Shown here: piece by piece, positions 1-64,000 of the stretch
Layout of the letters: every line of letters begins with the position of its first letter
Position numbering within the stretch: the stretch's first letter is position 1
Assembly: GCA_963693305.1 (NCBI GenBank)
Contig: OY855907.1
Span: 31,879,301-31,943,300, forward strand
Direction of reading: 5' to 3'
DNA: 64,000 nt
DNA from: Meandrina meandrites
Taxonomy: Eukaryota > Cnidaria > Anthozoa > Scleractinia > Meandrinidae
The notes under the pieces: generated by a model
The model's database searches: none
Told to the model about the DNA's origin: nothing
The model's input: the letters and a program-made list of their open reading frames with translations, nothing else
Program-made: the position numbers and the translations under genes

Positions 1-862
1 GATAAAAACCGATTATTATCAATATACGCGGCCAAATTGAAAACCGCCCTCTTGAAAACACGCGCTTTGCGGGCCGCAAATGACTCCTAGCGGGCCGTTA
101 ATGGATTAACGGGCCTGCAGCTGATTGGTTCTCGGTTCATCATCCCATGAATATGAACCAATCAGGTTACGTTTAATGACGCGGGAAAACCATTCAGTTG
201 CGAACAGCTTGCGTACAGCATCGTACTGCAAGTTTTGAAGTAAAAAAGTCTCGAACAGTTTCTCGCTGAGCGAATAGTGTTCAAAAAGAAAAATCAAAGT
301 CTATTTGTTATGAATGGGACAAAATGCAGCTTAAGAAATTCGGATTTAGAAGAAAAGCACGAAGCGAAGATACAAAGAGAACAACTTCTTGTTGTCTTAC
401 GAGAAACGAAACACGACAAAACACCGCTTCACTTCATTTTGTGACCTTTTGTGTTCCTCGGGTCAAGCTAAATTAACTGAAGCATTGCGGGGATTTTACG
501 CCGAGGCTCAATTGGAAAACGTAAGTTCGTAAATTATTCTTATCCATTTATTTTCAGAGACACAGCCGCTCTTTTTAACTACACCTATACAATACATGGG
601 CCTCAGTGTAGTATAGCACAAAATTTTCGACACAAAGTACTTGTATTATTGAACATGTAAAGCTCATTAAATGTCTTAGTGTATATCTGGATGTTATTTG
701 GCCTTGTATATTGATAATAATGTTAATAAAATAACCTTTTTCGGGAATATTGTTTATTTGCTCCCTTGTAGTGTCATTTGCGGCCCTTGCACTTCGCGCT
801 TGGGCCCCAAATGACACTACGCGGGCGCAAATAAACAATATTCCTCAAAAAGTCATTTTATT
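1..862 (+). mobile_element. Inverted-repeat element with palindromic tail
   Basis: A near-perfect inverted repeat, ATTATTATCAATATAC plus GGCCAAA at 12-36 and its complement at 697-721, encloses about 660 bp. A palindrome follows at once (about 726-861; arms with GGAATATTGTTTATTTGC and TAGTGTCATTTG). The body begins with GCTGATTGGTTCT, like the other copies of this layout. No coding sequence was recognised. Confidence 0.75.
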
Positions 863-1230
863 GTCCTATTTATATGTTGATAGATTCAAGTTAATGTAAA
901 AACGATGAAAAAGTGACCAGAGAAGTTGTACGAGCTATCCACTCAAATAAACAGATCTTTTTCGCACTATACCGGCAAGACTAACACTATTGCGTTACAT
1001 CCAAAGATCAAATTCACTTCTTGTATCAGTATGACGTGCTATTCTGGGCCGGTCAATTTGAGCAAGCAAATTTGCAAACATGGTTTAAATTGTTCTATAA
1101 ATTATTTTTCTTTCTTGATTAATGTTGTAGCATAGCTCTCACAATTCCGCAAACCACCCTAGCCACCCAACCACTCCTCTCTCCCTGCTACTACCATAAA
1201 CCTGCAAGCCGTAGTGTATTAGCTGGCCCT
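863..1230. other. Unassigned stretch
   Basis: No feature seen. One short plus-strand ORF (926-1135) has no recognisable content. Confidence 0.4.
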
Positions 1231-1542
1231 CTAATGCTCAGTCCACCCACACGAGGATTCGTGTAGTGAACGCTGTCCCCAAATTTCCTTAAAGTAATTT
1301 TCATTCAACCCTTTAAGCAACTCAGTTCCATGTATCGTAACAGACCAAAACCAAGCTTCGAAGTGACGGAATTCAGTGTAAATGCCTGGACGTTTTACAA
1401 AGCTAGTGCAGTCTGAAGTCCGTAGCCAATTGTTGTTTGACATAAACATTCCGTTTCCCGTTAATTCCAGCGGTTTATATCTCCAAATCTGATGCTCCAT
1501 ATCCCTCCATCTCTTGTTTAAATATGTACCCAAATACCCCAC
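1231..1542 (-). pseudogene. Possible serine-protease-like C-terminal fragment or chance ORF
   Basis: 103 codons on the minus strand. The part reading CTSFVKRPGIYTEFRHFEAW resembles the RPGVYTxVxxxxDWI end of trypsin-like proteases, and the residues before it could be a degraded TSWG segment. The catalytic Ser motif GDSGGP is not present. It may belong to a gene downstream of the LRR gene or be coincidence. Confidence 0.25.
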
Positions 1543-3065
1543 TTCCCTTATAAGGCCTCCAGTCTGATACGATCAACATTATTTTATATGTTCTCTACTA
1601 GATTTGGGACTCATTTACTGGATGTCTGAAAGCTGTTTATGAATCAGGGTTGCGTATCCAGAAAAAAAGGAAAACACACTGTCGATCTACGTGGACACGT
1701 TCTTTTTTTGGTTCGTTTGCATTAGCATAGCCGTTTGGAAATGGACTGGAGAGACTCCTTTCCCAGGGACTCTTATCACTTTTATAGAAAACTTTTGTCG
1801 CTACAATTTCTGCCCACTTTACTTCGTTTTGCCCCGACTTACTGCCCCTGGGTCTCCGACGATGGGTAAGGCCTGACTGCAACGTAATTGGGAGATCTTT
1901 CAAGCTCTCTCTGGTTTTCTCTGGCAGGGACTAATTCATGGCATTCATGGCATAAACTACCGCAAAAATATTTTATTGCAATTTTTCCAATGTTACCGAA
2001 CTTGCTGAGTATAATAAGTGGACTAGTAAGAGCGCAAAACTATATAGCGATGATTTCACTCCTATGAACAGAATGATCGGCAACATTTAGTCGCTTATCC
2101 AAAAACCCTTTTGAGAAATGAGAAACATTCCGTCCTGTTCCCGCTTACCCCACCACTTATGACTCACTTATGGTTCATTTACATAATATTCCTTAATTGT
2201 GTAAATAAGTCTTAAAGACCCATAACGAACCACTATGCTTTGGGCGCTAATATGTTATGTTTTGATGACGTACTTCGCTGCATACAATGATAATTCGAAA
2301 ACCAATTGTGAACATATCTTGCTTTTATTTAGTCCTAAATCAGGTGTATGTTGTTTCTGTCTGAGACAAAAACAGTCAGAAATGTGAAGGTCAAATTGAA
2401 GTTGAAAGTGAATTATCTATAACGCTACCTAACAGACGGTTATCATTGTCACGCTGTGTTCCACAAGGGTCAAAGACAACGTAGCAGAATTCAACTGAAT
2501 AAATTCCCGTGTAAATATTATAACGGCAGCCGTCACTCGAGCGACCAAAGCTCAAAGCTGCTGTAAAAATACAACGCAGATCGATAACGCACTTAAAAAT
2601 ACAGCGAAGAAAACAATTTGCCTCCAAAGTTATCCAGATTTACTCACAACTGAATTCCACAAAAAAAAGTTGTCCACGTGTCCGTCATCGACATCGACAT
2701 CGAGTTCGCGCCTCAAACTTACAATCATTGGCGAAGAAAACATTGTACAAACATGTCAATATACTAAACAAAACCACTGGAAGCTGCGCTAAAAAAAAAA
2801 ACAACAACAAAAAAAAAACAAGATTCTTCCTTTGGCTCAAGCCGATGGAAATAACCTAATCAACAAATACAGAGTAGACTAGTATATTATATTTCTCCAT
2901 AATGTGGGTAACAACTCGAAAAAAAATACCAGCTCGATATCGAATGCCGAAAACCAATTCAAGTAATTGTTAGTAATTTCTAGTGGCCGAAAATAAGGCC
3001 TTTTTCATCCCTTTCGAAGATTGTGGACTTAATTATCGACTCGCACAAAATATGGCGAACGCCAA
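1543..3065 (-). other. 3' flank of the LRR gene
   Basis: Follows the stop codon at 3066. Minus-strand AATAAA (plus TTTATT) occurs near 2323-2330, about 740 bp after the stop, and is the best candidate poly(A) signal I see. No other feature; a few short ORFs on both strands without recognisable content. Confidence 0.35.
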
Positions 3066-61602
<58,537 letters not shown>

Positions 61603-62712
61603 CTGCAGAGACATAATCAACACATTTTTCAGTTGGATGTGTTTAGTCCTACAAAGGAGTTTTCTTCTTTGCCCGGTAAGTCTTTACGGAATGTTGCCAC
61701 ACCTTTTGTGGCATTTTTGTCACTGTGGTGATTTTAAAGATACAAATTACCAGCAAAGTAACAACATGAAAGTATGCTAACACAGAAATAAGTTTGTTCA
61801 AGGGTCAAAAAGAGGTGCCGGTAGTTGTGGACAGATGGAGAAGGATCGAGATGGCGTATGATAGGACGAAAAAGTTACAAATTCATTGTGCTAAGATATT
61901 CAAATCAAGATGCAAATTTTCCAAAATGAAGTTTCCCTACTTTCCTCCGAGAAAATTGCATGTTTGAAGCAAACAGATAACGGCGAAATTTGCGTGAAAG
62001 TAGGCACAAAAATATATTAAATATTTTACGAAAATTTGAAAACTTTGAATTGTAACGCAACTTTTTTTACTGGGTTTAAAAGCCGTCTTTATTATTGAAT
62101 TTGGTCGTGTTCCAGTCAATCAACAGTAATATAACATAAGTATTTTTTATTTCATTTCATTTTTTTTTGCATTATCAAGTATGAATGATAAACGTTTCAA
62201 AATCTTTATCGAGCCGTTTTTAAAATGTAGGAAAAATTGCTCGAAATCGAAAATTACCTAAAACCATAATCGGAATGATCATCACACTGCACAAAAACGT
62301 GGATTTACGCAAGCTTGCAACTTAAGTAAATTTAGGACCCTCAATCTGAGATCTGTCATGCAAGATACTGGCAAAACTACACTCTCGCGCTACATTCAAA
62401 GGTCAAATTCACTCGTTTTTTTTCAATAATGTGCTATTTAAGATGACAAACAATGCAGCAAAGCTGATACTACGTGAAAAGGTAGACTTTGCGTTACACC
62501 AGCACGACCAGAACAGATATAGCAAAGTTGCAACCGCGGACGGCTGTTTCGTCCTTTTTGGGACTCGTCAACATGATGCAACAAATCTAAATAACGCCAG
62601 CTCAAATGCCAGCGCAAATAAATTGAATAACCCTTACCCAATATAATGTTCCGTTCTTTTTTTGTATTTTAGATTTGCTAGATATGATATGCGTCTTCAA
62701 ATATGATCATGT

Positions 62713-63043
62713 TACAGTCAAAATACTCAGCGCGTGCCGCTTAGAATTCCGGAAAAGTTTTGATTAACGGCGAACGGATTGCATTACTGGTTTCAAACAT
62801 TCAAATTTAATTTGAATATTGTAGATCATCCAACCGTGAACACGTGAACACGTGAGCCTGTCAGAAATGAAGCAATTTGATTGGTTTATTTTTTACATGT
62901 TCACGTGCTCACGCGTTCACTGTTGGATGATCTACAATATTCAAATTAAATTTGAATGTTTGAAACGAATAATGCAATCCGTTCGCCGTTAATCAAAACC
63001 ATTCCGGAATTCTAAGCGGCACGCGCTGAGTATTTTGACTGTA
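62713..63043. mobile_element. Foldback element, about 330 bp
   Basis: The two arms (62713 to about 62860 and about 62897-63043) are almost perfect inverted copies: TACAGTCAAAATACTCAGCG, CTTAGAATTCCGGAA, GATTAACGGCGAACGGATTG, ATTCAAATTTAATTTGAATA and GTAGATCATCCAAC all recur inverted. The loop of about 35 bp contains GAAGCAATTTGATTGG. No ORF. High arm identity suggests a young insertion. Confidence 0.85.
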
Positions 63044-63439
63044 AACATGGAGAAAGTACTTAAATATATGACTCGAATTTGGCAAATGTTGACACATTTG
63101 ACAATTGCTGTTGCCTGAAAATGAGATTAATACTTTGTGCATTTTATCAAAGAACTTACACACTACACTCCTTTCAGATCCATACAACTCATCCTTGTGT
63201 TTGAAGGCGTCAGAAAATATAGTCCATCAGCCACGAATTAACAACTGTAAGGGCCAAATCCCTCGGGTTTGCACGGCGTACAACACAAAAATACACTTTA
63301 GTTGACTGTCCTGTTTATAGTTAATCATCATTCGACCTATTGATCAATCTCCAAGATGTTAACTCGATCGTAAACACACGGTAAAGACGCCGGTTTCTTC
63401 GAGTGAAATGCCGCTAACCAAGCAACACATTTTCTGTAA

Positions 63440-64000
63440 AGTGCGTCGAATTCGCCGCTTTCGTAATACCCTTCTCTCGAGCTCATTCGCTCAAAGGTTC
63501 GACTTTGGCGAAATTTCATTAAATTCGTCATTTTCATCGAATTCGTCGTTATCGTCGCCTTCGTGGTACCTTTCTCTCGTGCTCGTTCGCTCAAATGTTC
63601 GACTTTAGAGAAATTTCGCCAAATTCTTCTTTTTTTGTCGAAACCGTTGTTTTTGTCGAATTTTCCCGCTTTCGTGGTACCCTTCTCTCGCGCTCATTCG
63701 CTCAAATGATCGCCTTTGGCAAAATTTCGTCGAATTCGTCATTTTCGTCGAATTAGTACCCTCGTGGTACCCTTCTCTCGAGCTCATTCCCTCAAATGAT
63801 CGGCTTTGGCGAAATTTCGACAAATTCGTCGAATTCGCCGCTCTCGTGGTACCCTTCTCTCGAGCTCATTCACTCAAATGTTCGACTTTGGCGAAATTTC
63901 GCCAAATTCGTCATTTTCGTCGAATTCGCCGCTCTCGTGGTACTGTTCTCTCGATCTCATCTGCTCAAATGTTCGACTTTAGCAAAATTTCGCCAAATTC
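63440..64000. repeat. Degenerate minisatellite, about 82-110 bp units, running off the edge
   Basis: Six or so units marked by CGTGGTACCCTTCTCTCG (near 63462, 63561, 63671, 63763, 63844, 63934), each followed by CTCATTC.CTCAAATG.TCG, CTTTGGCGAAATTTCGCC and AAATTCGTCATTTTCGTCG. ORFs here reflect the repeat. Unit length varies, so the array has been decaying. Confidence 0.85.

Larger units (their letters stand above)
61603..64000 (-). other. Intron or upstream region at the right edge
   Basis: Contains the large palindrome at 62713-63043 and the minisatellite at 63440-64000. A stretch at 62440-62640 (plus-strand ORF ending LNNPYPI) resembles 10150-10220 (ACACGACCAGAACCGATAAAGCAGG against GCACGACCAGAACAGATATAGCAAAG), another dispersed repeat. 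No exon seen. Confidence 0.5.

Noticed and set aside
63440..64000. CRISPR-like array
   Set aside because: The whole unit is repeated with drift, without alternation of constant repeats and unique spacers; the context is eukaryotic.

Overview
The window looks like nuclear DNA of an anthozoan cnidarian, most likely a stony coral. It is AT-rich and intron-rich, has no operon structure, and is packed with short inverted-repeat elements, Crypton-like tyrosine-recombinase genes, LINE and Penelope-like reverse transcriptase scraps and G/C homopolymer tracts. The taxon is an inference from gene and repeat types I recognise; I could not search a database.

One host gene dominates, on the minus strand from about 61.6 kb down to 3.07 kb, with its 5' end beyond the right edge. 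I reconstructed 16 exons. The first nine (61531 to 24445) encode one 24-residue leucine-rich repeat (LRR) each. Two more (23321, 18832) encode 21-residue LRRs, one (10709) a 27-residue LRR, and one (9126) an LRR-like 44-residue piece. A 200-nt exon (7715) and a 126-nt exon (6599) carry Cys-rich GCC2/GCC3 (ephrin-receptor-like) modules. The last exon (3066-4678) carries an EGF-like Cys-rich stalk and about seven to eight membrane segments. All LRR introns are phase 2 and, with one Ile exception, split a Leu codon; the Cys-rich introns are phase 1. The product would be a polytopic LRR receptor-like surface protein of at least about 970 residues.

The LRR exons arose by segmental duplication that includes intron flanks. 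Three flank groups can be recognised, and their order (61.5 and 48.3 alike; 54.4 and 43.0 alike; 36.2, 33.7, 28.7 and 25.7 alike) implies duplication of a two-exon block of about 12-13 kb plus serial single-exon duplications.

The introns are filled with mobile DNA. The most notable is a nearly intact Crypton-type (DUF3504) tyrosine recombinase element at 49071-50958, with perfect inverted repeats and a 103-bp palindromic tail. The same layout (inverted repeat, body, inverted repeat, palindrome) recurs at 11-862, 21541-22313, 22841-23296, 43401-43640 and perhaps 38661-39131; the 43.4-kb copy is clearly an internal-deletion derivative. A second, dead Crypton-like gene lies at 29614-31150 on the minus strand. 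Other contents are a 0.58-kb inverted-repeat element with a 108-codon ORF (32011-32591), large palindromes (17709-18383, 62713-63043), reverse transcriptase relics (36601-37157, 53167-53480), an (AAGC)n microsatellite beside a splice acceptor (9302-9830) and a minisatellite running off the right edge. I found no rRNA, intact tRNA, CRISPR array or prokaryotic feature.
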